The position numbers and the translations under genes are program-made. The notes beneath the pieces were generated by a model. That model was not told where the DNA came from and ran no database searches. It worked only from the letters and a program-made list of their open reading frames with translations. From Paenarthrobacter aurescens TC1 (lineage in GTDB: Bacteria > Actinomycetota > Actinomycetes > Actinomycetales > Micrococcaceae): a stretch of 64,000 bases of DNA. Location: contig CP000474.1 of NCBI GenBank assembly GCA_000014925.1, positions 3,658,001 to 3,722,000 on the forward strand. The letters are read 5' to 3'. Numbering within the stretch: the stretch's first letter is position 1; each line of letters begins with the position of its first letter. Below are positions 9,378-18,525 of this stretch, piece by piece.

Positions 9378-10088
9378 TTACTGACCGGGCGCTACGCGGT
9401 CGTCCGGGATCATTGACCACAAGGTTGCCACACGTTCAGCACCTTCCGGTATCCGGGTGGGATCCTCGAGTTCGTACTCCCGCAGAACTGCGCGGATTCT
9501 GTCCAAGAGTTCCCTGCGCTGGGGGTTGGTCAGATACAGCAGGTTGCTGGAGAGGACCACCGCTGCCGGCTCTTCTCCCGTCTCTCCCCGTTGCCGGCGC
9601 TCACCGCGGGCTTTGGCGAAGGCCGAGGCCCGGCGCCGGAAGGCATCGAGTTCAAGGTCCACCACGGCGATCTCGGGGCTGGCGACGCTGCCTCCCGAGA
9701 TAGTGAAGTCCGTTCCAGCCGCCTTCCAGCGGCGCTCCCGGGCATCGCCGGCGTTTTCCGCAGGCGCCACGATCCCCCACTTCTGCAGGGCCCGGAGGTG
9801 GTAGCTCATTGCGCTGGGCGTCAGACCCGTTCTGGCAGCGAGTTCGGTGGCTGTGTGGCTGACCTGTGTGGCGTAGAGCTCAGAGATCACCTCAATCCGG
9901 GCGGCGTGCGCCAAGGCACGGATAGCCTTGGGATCCGTGATCTCAATCGTCTTCTCGGCACGCTTCCGCCGAGGAACGTCGCCTGACGCTTGGGATGCTT
10001 CGTTGTTCGCAGTCACTTCATCAGTGTAGTCAGGGTCACTTCCCGGAGGTCCGGTAGTTGATGAGTGCGGTGCGGCACCCCGGATCAT
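9378..10088 (-). CDS. ArsR-type winged-helix transcriptional regulator
   Basis: 236-residue regulator. Residues about 45-110 form a winged helix (IRALAHAARIEVISELY, TATELAARTGLTPSAMSYHLRALQKWGIV). The C-terminal half resembles other actinobacterial helix-turn-helix proteins with a helical effector or dimerisation part. ATG at 10088 overlaps the stop of the methyltransferase gene (ATGA), implying translational coupling. A GTG at 10016 would give a shorter form lacking a disordered N-terminus. Target genes unknown. Confidence 0.82.
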   Translation of the reverse strand: MIRGAAPHSSTTGPPGSDPDYTDEVTANNEASQASGDVPRRKRAEKTIEITDPKAIRALAHAARIEVISELYATQVSHTATELAARTGLTPSAMSYHLRALQKWGIVAPAENAGDARERRWKAAGTDFTISGGSVASPEIAVVDLELDAFRRRASAFAKARGERRQRGETGEEPAAVVLSSNLLYLTNPQRRELLDRIRAVLREYELEDPTRIPEGAERVATLWSMIPDDRVAPGQ

Positions 10089-11734
10089 GCGCTGACCTGC
10101 GCCGGGTCCGGAAGGAGGAACCCCTCCAGGACCAGGTTGGTGACGTCGCGGACAAGCCCTTCGCGGAAAGCTTGTTCATCGAAGTCATCTCCCCCACCAA
10201 GGAGCGATACCAAGGCCGAGACGATTTGCCGGACCGACAATTGACCGTCGCAGGCGGAGACGAACCCGGCGAGTTCAGTGCTCAGCAGATTGGTCCGGCG
10301 AAGGCCGGCACCCTGCCGCAGGAGGATGACGCCGGGATGAACAGCCCCGGGACGTTGATGCCGTTCTTCTGTAACGTCCTCGGCTACCACCAAGTGTGCC
10401 TCCGGGACCGAATGTGCCGCCACCCAGTCGGCCCGTTCCACGGCTGCACCCACATGCGGCCCGATTGGCTGCTCGATCGGATAGGTGATTTCCTCGAAGC
10501 GGCTGACGATGGCCCCGAACGGTGACTCCGGACGGCGCAGCCAGATCATGCCGAAGCCAATGCCTTGGACATTCCTCGAAGCAAAGTCATCCAGATAGGC
10601 GGCGTAAGCCTCCTTGTATTGCTGGCCTTCGCGATTCTGCGAGGCGTCCTGAAGCCATGTCTCCGCGTACTGCTCAGGACCCACCTGCTCCCGCTGGATG
10701 AACCAGACGTCCAAACCTGAGTCGCGGAGCCATGCCTGGGGCCGGTCCTTCCAATCGGTACCAGAGGTAACCTCCCAGTTACCCAGCATTTGAGCCGTAC
10801 CGCCGGCCTCGAGGACCTCAGCGAGCGACTGCACGAGGGAGGCGACGATGTCGTCGCCGGGGAGCCCTCCGTCGCGATATGTGAACTGCTCCGACGACGA
10901 TTCGCCACCCGTTCGCGGAGTGATCACGAACGGAGGGTTTGATACCACCAGACCGAACTGTTCCCCTGCCACCGGCTCAAGGAGCGATCCCAGCCGCAGG
11001 CTCACCCGGCCCTCCAGGTGGTTGGGGTCCAGCTCCAGTTCAGCGGCGTTCAGCAGGAGGTTGAAGCGGGTGAACGCGAGTGCCCTCTCGGAGATATCCG
11101 TGGCGGTGACGTGCTCGCAGTGGTGCAGCAGGTGGAACGTTTGGATTCCGCATCCGGTCCCCACATCCAGCGCACGTTTGGTGTGCTTCCTGAACGTGGA
11201 TTGGACCAGCGTTGTAGAGGCACGTCCAATCCCCAGGACATGGTCATGCCTCAGCACCCCCGGCTGCTGGTGGGCTGCGAGGTCGCTGGCGACCCAGAGT
11301 TCCGCGCCGCCGCTGCCATCGGTGTTGGCGTCCCAGCCGTAAGGGCGCAGGTCCACCTTGGCCTTGACCACCCCTGAATCCACTGTGACCAGCCCCAGCT
11401 CCGCAAGTCCTTGCGAACGAATGCCGGGGAGCGCGGAATCGATGTCTGCCACGGACTGCGGAACGGCCAACAACCAGAGGCGAACGACAACTGCCGGCGA
11501 TCGGAGGGCGGGGTCCTGGGAGTCCATGAGCCGCTCGCTGGCCAGCAGAGCAGGGATGAGCTGGTCCCTTCCAAGCGCTTCAGAGGCGGAGGTCCCCAGG
11601 AGTTCAGCCACACCATCCACCGTGTAGGAGAGCGCACGAAGGTCCGCGGCGAGCGCCGAAAGCAGTTCGGGTCGGTCGCTGCGGGGAGCATCGTCAGTGT
11701 TGCCGGAGGTAAAGGAGGAAGCTGTGTCAGTCAC
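10085..11734 (-). CDS. Class I SAM-dependent methyltransferase (HemK/PrmC-like NPPF motif)
   Basis: 549-residue protein. An N-terminal helical domain precedes a Rossmann methyltransferase domain, with SAM motif ALDVGTGCGIQTFHLL at about 190-205 and catalytic-type motif VVSNPPFVITP at about 262. NPPF/Y is typical of enzymes methylating amide or exocyclic amino nitrogens (PrmC, RsmC, N6-adenine enzymes). The C-terminal 200 residues form an additional winged-helix-like part. The exact substrate cannot be read from sequence. GTG at 11734 is preferred; a TTG 78 bases upstream lacks support. Coupled by ATGA to the regulator downstream. Confidence 0.83.
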   Translation of the reverse strand: MTDTASSFTSGNTDDAPRSDRPELLSALAADLRALSYTVDGVAELLGTSASEALGRDQLIPALLASERLMDSQDPALRSPAVVVRLWLLAVPQSVADIDSALPGIRSQGLAELGLVTVDSGVVKAKVDLRPYGWDANTDGSGGAELWVASDLAAHQQPGVLRHDHVLGIGRASTTLVQSTFRKHTKRALDVGTGCGIQTFHLLHHCEHVTATDISERALAFTRFNLLLNAAELELDPNHLEGRVSLRLGSLLEPVAGEQFGLVVSNPPFVITPRTGGESSSEQFTYRDGGLPGDDIVASLVQSLAEVLEAGGTAQMLGNWEVTSGTDWKDRPQAWLRDSGLDVWFIQREQVGPEQYAETWLQDASQNREGQQYKEAYAAYLDDFASRNVQGIGFGMIWLRRPESPFGAIVSRFEEITYPIEQPIGPHVGAAVERADWVAAHSVPEAHLVVAEDVTEERHQRPGAVHPGVILLRQGAGLRRTNLLSTELAGFVSACDGQLSVRQIVSALVSLLGGGDDFDEQAFREGLVRDVTNLVLEGFLLPDPAQVSA

Positions 11735-11862
11735 CTTGCAAGTGTAGGGGCGGCGCACTGCGCTTTTGGATCCTGGAATCGCGCTATGTGGATACTGGCG
11801 GCGGGCGGGCAATCGCGATGGGTGGACAAAGCTCCCCGCGGGAACCCGGTAGCGTTGGATTC

Positions 11863-12306
11863 ATGCTCAACTTCTCCTCCACAAGGCGCCGCGCGGGCCT
11901 TGTTGCCATCACCACTGCGGCGCTGCTGGGAGTCTGCGGCTGCCAGGCACCGGTCAATATCGAAGATGCCGACGTTCCTGCCTGGAAGGAAAAGGTCCTC
12001 CCCGCGGCGAGTGGCGTGGTGTTGGAGGACTCCGGCAAGATCCTCAACCGGGACCCGTTGGTCAAGGAATCCGCGAATGTTCCGGCAGGAAGCTACACAC
12101 TCACCATGGCGTGCGATGGGGGCGGCAAAGCGTACTTTGCAGTTTCTTCGGGCGGCAACAAGATCACGGACGCCGCCGCAGCATGCAATGGAAGCCTTGA
12201 TGTGGTGAAGATCAAGGTTCCCGGAGCCGGTCCCCTCAGCATCTCGACGAGCAGCGTCGACGCTCCGCTGATTTTCGCCTACCACGTGGTTTCCGCGGCC
12301 GCCTAG
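11863..12306 (+). CDS. Putative lipoprotein, paralogue of the next gene
   Basis: 147 residues. N-terminal Arg-rich segment, hydrophobic stretch and lipobox-like LLGVCGC suggest a membrane-anchored lipoprotein. The rest is beta-rich. The block VPAGSYTLTMACDGGGKAYF followed by a second AAACNG cysteine motif recurs in the neighbour at 12371 (LPGGTYAVTLACRG ... GCAN), so the pair arose by tandem duplication. ATG at 11863 starts the signal sequence; an earlier in-frame ATG would place it internally. Function unknown. Confidence 0.75.
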   Translation: MLNFSSTRRRAGLVAITTAALLGVCGCQAPVNIEDADVPAWKEKVLPAASGVVLEDSGKILNRDPLVKESANVPAGSYTLTMACDGGGKAYFAVSSGGNKITDAAAACNGSLDVVKIKVPGAGPLSISTSSVDAPLIFAYHVVSAAA

Positions 12307-12370
12307 GATTGCTCCGGCACCTGCCCGGATAGGCCTTCAGCCGGTGGCAGCACGGGCGTAAAGTCAGTGC

Positions 12371-12901
12371 ATGGGCAGCAAGGCAGCTCGCTCGGTGATG
12401 CCACAGCGGCTGGCGAGGGCCGCCGTCGTCATCCTTGTTGTGCTGAGCGGCAGCCTGTCGGCCTGCGAATATACCTATGACGACGGCGGAAGGCCGGACG
12501 CCAGCCCTACTTCCACAGCCGGCAATGTGGTTCTCCCCCCGGATCCGGCACTGGAGGAGACCGTCACTGGTGAGGCGCTGGAAGAGTGGGCGAAGATGGC
12601 CTTGCCCGAGTCCCAGGGGCAGTCGTTTTACTCAAGCAACGGCTACCTCAATCCCGGCGAGTCCAAGTCCGAGCAAACGGTGCAGTTGCCGGGTGGGACG
12701 TACGCGGTGACACTGGCCTGCCGGGGCACCCGACGGGTGACATTCAAGGTGGCCTTGGGCGAGGCCGAGCTGGTTGACCTGACCCTTGGGTGCGCCAATG
12801 CCCGCGTGAGCGTGGTCCAGCTGGAGAAGGACGCCATACTATCCATCACGGTGGGTTCCAGGTCGGACGCCAACTTCGCCTATCGGGTGAGCCGGCTCTG
12901 A
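12371..12901 (+). CDS. Putative lipoprotein, paralogue of the preceding gene
   Basis: 176 residues. Signal sequence with a clear lipobox LSAC, a Pro/Thr/Asp-rich linker, then the same C-terminal module as the preceding lipoprotein: LPGGTYAVTLACRG, a GCAN cysteine, and ILSIT...FAYRV matching PLSIS...FAYHV. The conserved Cys pair may form a disulphide outside the cell. Gap to the upstream copy is 64 bp, compatible with one transcript. Function unknown. Confidence 0.75.
   Translation: MGSKAARSVMPQRLARAAVVILVVLSGSLSACEYTYDDGGRPDASPTSTAGNVVLPPDPALEETVTGEALEEWAKMALPESQGQSFYSSNGYLNPGESKSEQTVQLPGGTYAVTLACRGTRRVTFKVALGEAELVDLTLGCANARVSVVQLEKDAILSITVGSRSDANFAYRVSRL
12401..12430. repeat. Copy 1 of a 30-bp sequence shared with 27918-27947
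   Basis: 28 of 30 bases match the sequence at 27918-27947, same strand. Here it lies inside the signal-sequence coding part of the lipoprotein gene. Confidence 0.5.
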
Positions 12902-12909
12902 CTCGGATG

Positions 12910-13806
12910 TCAGGCGGCTTCGCAGCCTCCGGGGCAGCGGAGCGTTTCCGGGCTGGAGGCACATTCCCCGCAGTACAGGGTCAGCGTACGGCAGCTGAGG
13001 TTTGAGCAGTTCTCGAATTTGTTGGTGGGCGCGGAACAGCGGACGCACTCACCGATGGTTTTTGCTTCCTCACTGAACTCGACGTGCATGCGCTTATCGA
13101 AAACGTACAGTGAGCCTTCCCAGAGACCTTTGTCCTTGAACGTTTCGCCGTAGCGGACGATCCCGCCATCCAACTGGTACACCTCTTTGAAGCCCCTGTT
13201 GACCATCAGGCTGGACAGCACTTCGCAGCGAATACCGCCCGTGCAGTAGGTGACAACGGGCTTGTCCTTGAGGGAGTCGTACTTGCCCGAATCGAGTTCC
13301 TTAATGAAATCGTGGGTGGTGTCCACGTCCGGGACGATTGCGTCCTTGAACTTGCCGATTTGGGCTTCGAACGCGTTGCGCCCGTCGAAGAACACTACGT
13401 CTTCGCCACTGGACTTTTTGGCATCCACCAGTGCGTGCAGTTCCTCGGGTTGGAGGTGCTTTCCGCCGCCCACCACGCCGTTGGCGTCCACCTTCAGCTC
13501 ACCGGGCGCACCGAACGACACAATCTCATCGCGCACTTTGACGCTGAGGCGCGGAAAATCTGCGGCGCCTCCCTCGGACCACTTGAAGTCGATGTCGTGA
13601 AAACCCTTGTATTCACGTGTGGTCTTCACGTACTGCTTCATATTGTTGAGCTCGCCGCCCACCGTGGCGTTGATGCCGTCCTTCGAGATGAGGATCCGGC
13701 CTGTGAGGCCCAGTTTTTCGCACAGGGCACGCTGCCATAGACGCACGGCGTCGGGGTCGGCGATCGGGGTAAAGCCATAGAAGAGGACAATTCGGTTCAG
13801 AGCCAC
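12910..13806 (-). CDS. trhO: tRNA uridine(34) hydroxylase / rhodanese-domain protein TrhO
   Basis: 298-residue member of the YceA/TrhO family, which hydroxylates U34 of certain tRNAs. An N-terminal acylphosphatase-like part ([36 protein letters not shown]) precedes a rhodanese domain with catalytic loop YCTGGIRC near residue 188. The C-terminus has the Cys-rich tail CVRC...CSNLSC...CGEC. GTG at 13806 is chosen by alignment with the usual family start. The open frame continues upstream to 14199 but overlaps the divergent GNAT gene and lacks family sequence. Confidence 0.92.
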   Translation of the reverse strand: MALNRIVLFYGFTPIADPDAVRLWQRALCEKLGLTGRILISKDGINATVGGELNNMKQYVKTTREYKGFHDIDFKWSEGGAADFPRLSVKVRDEIVSFGAPGELKVDANGVVGGGKHLQPEELHALVDAKKSSGEDVVFFDGRNAFEAQIGKFKDAIVPDVDTTHDFIKELDSGKYDSLKDKPVVTYCTGGIRCEVLSSLMVNRGFKEVYQLDGGIVRYGETFKDKGLWEGSLYVFDKRMHVEFSEEAKTIGECVRCSAPTNKFENCSNLSCRTLTLYCGECASSPETLRCPGGCEAA

Positions 13807-13953
13807 TATTAAAGGGTACTTGGTGCAGTAGAATCCGGTCGCTCGGGGTCGCTCGGGGCAGGGCAGCCAGCGGTAAGTCACAATTCCATAAGCAACCATC
13901 CCGGGGCTGACATGGCTCTGTTGCTTCATGGTGCGCTGGCATACTCTCTCTAC

Positions 13954-14646
13954 ATGAGTCCAGACGCCTTGGTTGAAGACATTGCGCACCTCTTGGAAGT
14001 CTGGGTAGCCGGTTGGTCCGGCTGCCGCGGCTATGAATCCCGCCAAGAGGGACGTTTCCCTGCCGCGCTTCGCGCCGACAAAACCGGTGATTGGGAGTAT
14101 TTCGCCCATGACCCTTCGGATGAAGAGTTCGCCGCCCTGGCGGAGAAGACCGCAGAAGCCCCAACCCGGATCCTGACGGTCCTCACCAACGATGTCCAAC
14201 GGTACAAGTACCTTGCTGAACAGCGCGGACTCACGGTGACGTCAGCCTCACAGACCATGATGATCGTGGACATGGAAACCCAGGATTCCGAGGACCCTTG
14301 GCTTCCTGACGATGACCTTGAACTTGCAACCTCGGAATCCAACGGCGTCCATCATGCGGTGGTTCACTCCGGTGAACGGGTTGCTGCCAGCGGCCGGGTC
14401 TACGTCGTCGACGGCACCGCTGTTTTTGACAAGATCGTCACTGAACCCGATTTCCAGCGCCGTGGCCTGGGAAGCTTCATCATGAAGGCCCTCGCGGCCC
14501 AAGCCTTTGCGCACGATGTTGAAAACGGACTGCTCCTGGCATCGCTGGATGGCCAAAAGCTCTACTCCCACTTGGGATGGGACGTGGTGTGCCACGTCCT
14601 CATGATGTCCAGCGGCACCGAAGGATCGGATCTGTCAGGAGCGTAG
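13954..14646 (+). CDS. GNAT-family N-acetyltransferase
   Basis: 230-residue acetyltransferase. The acetyl-CoA-binding motif [18 protein letters not shown] is near residue 167, followed by [18 protein letters not shown], typical of the C-terminal GNAT strands. The N-terminal 120 residues are a family-specific extension. ATG at 13954 begins just before the first conserved helix; an upstream ATG at 13912 has no ribosome binding site. Substrate unknown. A hairpin follows the stop. Confidence 0.82.
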   Translation: MSPDALVEDIAHLLEVWVAGWSGCRGYESRQEGRFPAALRADKTGDWEYFAHDPSDEEFAALAEKTAEAPTRILTVLTNDVQRYKYLAEQRGLTVTSASQTMMIVDMETQDSEDPWLPDDDLELATSESNGVHHAVVHSGERVAASGRVYVVDGTAVFDKIVTEPDFQRRGLGSFIMKALAAQAFAHDVENGLLLASLDGQKLYSHLGWDVVCHVLMMSSGTEGSDLSGA

Positions 14647-14672
14647 AAACTCCCGTTTAACAGCCAAGCCCG

Positions 14673-14698
14673 ACGGCGGCGCTCCAGGGCGCCGCCGT
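14673..14698 (+). terminator. Hairpin terminator after the GNAT gene
   Basis: Perfect 10-bp stem ACGGCGGCGC / GCGCCGCCGT with a 6-nt loop, 27 nt past the stop; no T-tract. Confidence 0.6.
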
Positions 14699-14729
14699 TG
14701 GCGTGCCCGCACAGTGACAGAATGATTCG

Positions 14730-17072
14730 GTGGCTGCACCGAATTCCTTGATCTCCTTGCTGGGCCGGACACCGGACCCTGAGCAGTTGCGCCATGTCCA
14801 CACCATCCCGGCCCGGAAGGCGGTCAACGAGCCCTGGCCCGACTGGGTCCACCCGGACGTTGTGGCAGCCTACGGTACCCTCGGCATCCACCAGCCGTAC
14901 CGGCACCAGATCCAGGCGGCAGATCTGGCCCATTCCGGACAGCACGTAGTCATCGCCACCGGAACTGCCTCCGGAAAGTCACTCGCCTATCAACTGCCCG
15001 CGTTGGATGCGATACACCGTTCCGAGCTGCGGGTCCTGTCCGATCCCGGAAAGATCCACGACGACGGCGCAGTCACCCTCTACCTGTCCCCCACCAAGGC
15101 CTTGGCAGCAGACCAGCTCGCAGCGATCCGCTCGCTGAAGTTGCCTACTGTCCGGGCAGAAACATACGACGGCGATACCGACGTCTCGTCCCGGCGCTGG
15201 ATCCGTGACCACGCCAATTTCATCCTGGCCAACCCGGACATGCTGCACTTCGGCATCCTCCCCAACCACACGTGGTGGGCCCGGTTCTTCCGACGGCTGC
15301 GCTATGTGATCGTTGACGAAGCACACAGTTACCGCGGTGTCTTCGGCTCGCATGTGGCCAACTTGATGCGGCGCCTCCGCCGGATCTGCGCTTATTACGG
15401 GGCGGGGACGTCCTTCCCCGAGCCGGTATTCATTGCAGCGTCCGCCACAGCTTCCGATCCCGGGGTCTCCTTTGGGCGGCTCATCGGCGCTCCCGTGCGT
15501 GAAGTTTCCGAAGACTGCTCTCCTCACGGCTCAACCACAGTGGCGTTCTGGGAGCCCGCCTTGACGGACGTCAAAGGTGAGAACGGCGCCAAGCAGCGGA
15601 GGACGGCCGTAGCTGAGACCGCGGACATCCTGGCCAACCTCGTTTCCTCGCGAGTAAGGACCATCGCATTCATCAAGTCGCGTCGCGGCGCCGAGTCCAT
15701 TGCATCCATCACCAAGAGACTGCTGGACGAAGTGGATCCCAGCCTTCCCGGACGGGTGGCCGCATACCGTTCCGGATATTTGCCTGAGGAACGTCGGGCT
15801 TTGGAGCAGGCCTTGAGGTCCGGCCAGCTGCTGGGAGTCTCCAGCACATCCGCATTGGAACTCGGCATCGACATTTCGGGCCTGGATGCCGTACTGGTGG
15901 CAGGCTGGCCCGGCACACGGGCCTCGCTCTTTCAGCAGATTGGCCGCGCAGGGCGGGCGGGGCAGGACGCCATTGCCGCCTTCGTGGCCAGCGACGATCC
16001 TCTGGATACCTACCTGGTGAACCACCCGGAAGCCATCTTTGACGTTTCCGTGGAAGCAACCGTCTTTGATCCGGGCAACCCCTACGTCCTTGGCCCGCAC
16101 TTATGCGCTGCGGCCGCCGAGTTGCCGATCGGACCTGCGGAACTCGATCTCTTCGGGCCTACAGCTGAGGGCCTTCTGGACCGCTTGGTGGTCCAGGGAT
16201 ACCTCCGGAAGCGGCCGGCTGGGTGGTTCTGGACCCACCCGGAGAGTGCTGCCGGGATGGTGAACCTCCGGGCGGACGGAGGTGGACCGGTGAGCATCGT
16301 CGACGCCGAGACCGGCTCCCTTCTGGGAACCATGGACTCGCCACAAACCCACTATCAGGCCCACACGGGTGCCATCTATGTCCACCAAGGCGACAGCTAC
16401 CTGGTGGAAGACCTCAACGAAGCCGATCACTGCGTCATGGTGCGCCGGGTAAATCCGGACTTCTACACCACGGCACGGGATGTGACCCAGATCGAAGTCC
16501 TTGAAACGTCCCGCTCGGTCCAGTGGGGTGACATCACCGTGCATTTCGGCGACGTCAAAGTAACTACCCAGGTGGTCTCCTTTCAGCGCAAGGCCTTGAT
16601 TTCGAACGAGATCCTCGGGGAGGAACCTCTCGATTTGGGAGCCCGGGACCTGTTTACCAAAGCCGTCTGGTTCGTGGTGGACAACCGGTCGCTGCACGGA
16701 GCCGGATTGGTGGAAGCGGAGTTCCCCGGTGCGCTGCATGCGGCCGAACATGCTGCCATAGGGCTCCTCCCCCTGGTGGCATCCAGTGACCGCTGGGACA
16801 TCGGTGGCGTCTCAACAGCACTGCATGCCGACACCGGCGTGCCAACCATCTTTGTTTACGACGGCCATCCCGGTGGTGCCGGCTTCGCTGAGCGGGGCTT
16901 TGAGAAAGCCAAGATATGGCTGACTGCCACCCGCGAAGCCATCAAGGCCTGCGAGTGTGATGCCGGCTGTCCGTCCTGTGTTCAGTCCCCTAAATGCGGC
17001 AACAAGAACAACCCCTTGGACAAGGCAGCCGCCATCACACTCCTGGACGTCTTGTTGAAGGACGCCAGCTAG
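14730..17072 (+). CDS. DEAD/DEAH-box helicase with C-terminal DUF1998-type cysteine cluster (MrfA/Hrq1-like)
   Basis: 780-residue superfamily 2 helicase. Seen: Walker A ATGTASGKS (about 76), DEAH box VDEAHSYR (about 194), motif VI QIGRAGRAGQ (about 402). The C-terminal Cys cluster CECDAGCPSC...KCG (about 740-755) is typical of MrfA/Hrq1-type proteins; in that family the cysteines bind zinc and MrfA acts in mitomycin-adduct repair. It also fits the actinobacterial 'helicase/secretion neighborhood' DEAH helicase, because the Tad operon follows convergently. GTG start at 14730. Repair activity is inferred from family only. Confidence 0.9.
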   Translation: MAAPNSLISLLGRTPDPEQLRHVHTIPARKAVNEPWPDWVHPDVVAAYGTLGIHQPYRHQIQAADLAHSGQHVVIATGTASGKSLAYQLPALDAIHRSELRVLSDPGKIHDDGAVTLYLSPTKALAADQLAAIRSLKLPTVRAETYDGDTDVSSRRWIRDHANFILANPDMLHFGILPNHTWWARFFRRLRYVIVDEAHSYRGVFGSHVANLMRRLRRICAYYGAGTSFPEPVFIAASATASDPGVSFGRLIGAPVREVSEDCSPHGSTTVAFWEPALTDVKGENGAKQRRTAVAETADILANLVSSRVRTIAFIKSRRGAESIASITKRLLDEVDPSLPGRVAAYRSGYLPEERRALEQALRSGQLLGVSSTSALELGIDISGLDAVLVAGWPGTRASLFQQIGRAGRAGQDAIAAFVASDDPLDTYLVNHPEAIFDVSVEATVFDPGNPYVLGPHLCAAAAELPIGPAELDLFGPTAEGLLDRLVVQGYLRKRPAGWFWTHPESAAGMVNLRADGGGPVSIVDAETGSLLGTMDSPQTHYQAHTGAIYVHQGDSYLVEDLNEADHCVMVRRVNPDFYTTARDVTQIEVLETSRSVQWGDITVHFGDVKVTTQVVSFQRKALISNEILGEEPLDLGARDLFTKAVWFVVDNRSLHGAGLVEAEFPGALHAAEHAAIGLLPLVASSDRWDIGGVSTALHADTGVPTIFVYDGHPGGAGFAERGFEKAKIWLTATREAIKACECDAGCPSCVQSPKCGNKNNPLDKAAAITLLDVLLKDAS

Positions 17073-17121
17073 ATTCCCTGGCACCAACCCGTCCTGCACG
17101 AAACCGGTGTGCCTGGCCTTG

Positions 17122-17484
17122 CTACGGAGGAGGTCCCGCCCGGGAGTGTCCGGTGGCGACGCCCCACTGGAAGGGATGTGCCAGCTCAGTGCCGACCTCC
17201 ACCACGTCCCCGCCTGCTACCGCGCAGGACGTGAGCTTCGCATCGTGCTTCCCGGCCACGCCTGCTGCCACGGCACATGGCTCACCGGAGGTCAGGCCGC
17301 GGGCAGCATCTGCTCCGGCAAGAGCTGCAAGGTCAGCCGCCGACGCGGCCCGGGATGCCATCACGCCAGCCTGTGCCAGGAGAAGCAGTCCAAGGAGCAG
17401 CACCATCACCACCGCCCCCAATGCCAGGGCGAGCACGGTTCCGGATCCTCGCTCACGCTGGGTGTTTTTCCGGAACTTTCTCAC
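17122..17484 (-). CDS. TadE-like membrane protein, helicase/secretion-neighbourhood type
   Basis: 120 residues: a basic N-terminus ending RERGSGTVLALALGAVV, one hydrophobic helix, then an Ala-rich domain with two cysteines (EPCAV, TSCAV). The short positive leader before a hydrophobic helix with nearby polar residue is the pseudopilin pattern. GTG start at 17484 overlaps the stop of the upstream TadE gene (GTGA). Last gene of the minus-strand Tad operon; convergent with the helicase gene 50 bp away. Confidence 0.8.
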   Translation of the reverse strand: MRKFRKNTQRERGSGTVLALALGAVVMVLLLGLLLLAQAGVMASRAASAADLAALAGADAARGLTSGEPCAVAAGVAGKHDAKLTSCAVAGGDVVEVGTELAHPFQWGVATGHSRAGPPP

Positions 17485-17867
17485 GGGGTACCCGATTCTA
17501 CCGGCGCTGACGCCGAGGCTCTCAGAGTCCATGGGACCAACGGGCCTAAGGCTCCGCCTACTGGTGCCGAAGCAGTTACTGTCAGCCACTCGCCGTCGTT
17601 CGTCAGCGACGAGCTGACGCCCTCCCCGGCAAGTCGCTTGACGATGCCTTCCACAGAGCTGGAAGTCTCACCCCTGGCCGATGCGCGCGCCCCCGCCCTC
17701 GCCGCTTCCTCCAACCGCAGTTGGGTAATACCCGCGGCGCCGCCTGCCAGCAGGAATGCCAGGAGCAACACAACGGCCGGCAAGGCGACGGCGAACTCCG
17801 CAGTGACAGCGCCCCGTTCCGTTTCATTCCGGGACGTTCTCCCGCGGGCAGGCAGCGCTTCCGTCAT
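17481..17867 (-). CDS. TadE-family pseudopilin-like protein
   Basis: 128 residues. RNETERGAVTAEFAVALPAVV is the classical TadE pattern: Gly before a hydrophobic helix with Glu at +5. This is a minor pilin or assembly protein processed by a Tad prepilin peptidase in related systems. Starts by ATGA overlap with the DUF4244 gene and ends by GTGA overlap with the next TadE-like gene. No prepilin peptidase gene is present in this window. Confidence 0.85.
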   Translation of the reverse strand: MTEALPARGRTSRNETERGAVTAEFAVALPAVVLLLAFLLAGGAAGITQLRLEEAARAGARASARGETSSSVEGIVKRLAGEGVSSSLTNDGEWLTVTASAPVGGALGPLVPWTLRASASAPVESGTP

Positions 17868-18283
17868 GGCAAGGACAAGGCCGTACGGATCAGGTTGAGC
17901 AGGAAGCCGCGGACCTCCTCACTCCTAAGGATGACCACAAGCAGGCCCGCGAGCCCAACAGCGGCAAGGGTGGCAATTGCGTACTCGGCGGTGGCCATGC
18001 CCGCTTCAGAGCCGATGAGCCTTGTCCTTGCCCAGAAGCCATCGTCCGTAAGTGGCCCGTCCTCGGACTCCTCAAGATCGTCAAATCCCAGTTGGAACTG
18101 CCCGATTTCGTCCTCGAGATCGAATCGCTCGAGGTCGTCATGTTCAAGCTCGTACTCGGAGAGCTCATACTGCCGGGTTGTCACCGGTTCAGCGGAGGGA
18201 GCCTTCGGGACTACAACGGGAGCCGGTCGATCCCGGGGCATATCACCGAGAATGTCAGGAAGCGCAGTGGACAATGTTTTCAT
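17864..18283 (-). CDS. DUF4244 / Flp-type pilin-like protein with long acidic N-terminal extension
   Basis: 139 residues. The C-terminal 50 residues (GSEAGMATAEYAIATLAAVG and following) are a typical type IVb/Flp pilin helix with Gly/Glu at the processing site. Residues about 36-80 are strongly acidic with repeated Glu/Asp-Leu steps (YELSEYELEHDDLERFDLED). DUF4244 proteins are often little more than the pilin helix, so the extension is notable. ATG at 18283 is the only reasonable start and gives the full acidic region. Probably the major pilin-like subunit of the locus. Confidence 0.78.
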   Translation of the reverse strand: MKTLSTALPDILGDMPRDRPAPVVVPKAPSAEPVTTRQYELSEYELEHDDLERFDLEDEIGQFQLGFDDLEESEDGPLTDDGFWARTRLIGSEAGMATAEYAIATLAAVGLAGLLVVILRSEEVRGFLLNLIRTALSLP

Positions 18284-18446
18284 GGTGGGTTCCTTTCAAG
18301 AGTGGCGGCGGGTCTGCCGACAGAATCGACTCTTCCGTGACTTGGAGTGGCCCGGAATATGGCGATTCCAGCAAGTGGATAACCCCGCCTTTCCGGCTCG
18401 ATGTGGAGGGAAAGATGTGGCTATGGAAGCACCGAGTCTTCAGCAC

Positions 18447-18479
18447 GAAACGCCCGGCACTGGATGTACCGGGCGTTTC
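18447..18479 (-). terminator. Hairpin between tadC and the pilin gene
   Basis: Perfect 11-bp stem GAAACGCCCGG / CCGGGCGTTTC with 11-nt loop, within the 242-bp gap after the TadC-like gene. It may lower or separate transcription of assembly genes from pilin genes. Confidence 0.55.
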
Positions 18480-18525
18480 TGAAACGTTCTTCTCCGCCTT
18501 CAGGTATCTCTTATCTCTGCGCATT

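Noticed and set aside
12910..14199. Longer version of TrhO starting at 14199
   Set aside because: The extra 131 residues overlap the divergent GNAT gene and show no family similarity; GTG at 13806 gives the usual length.
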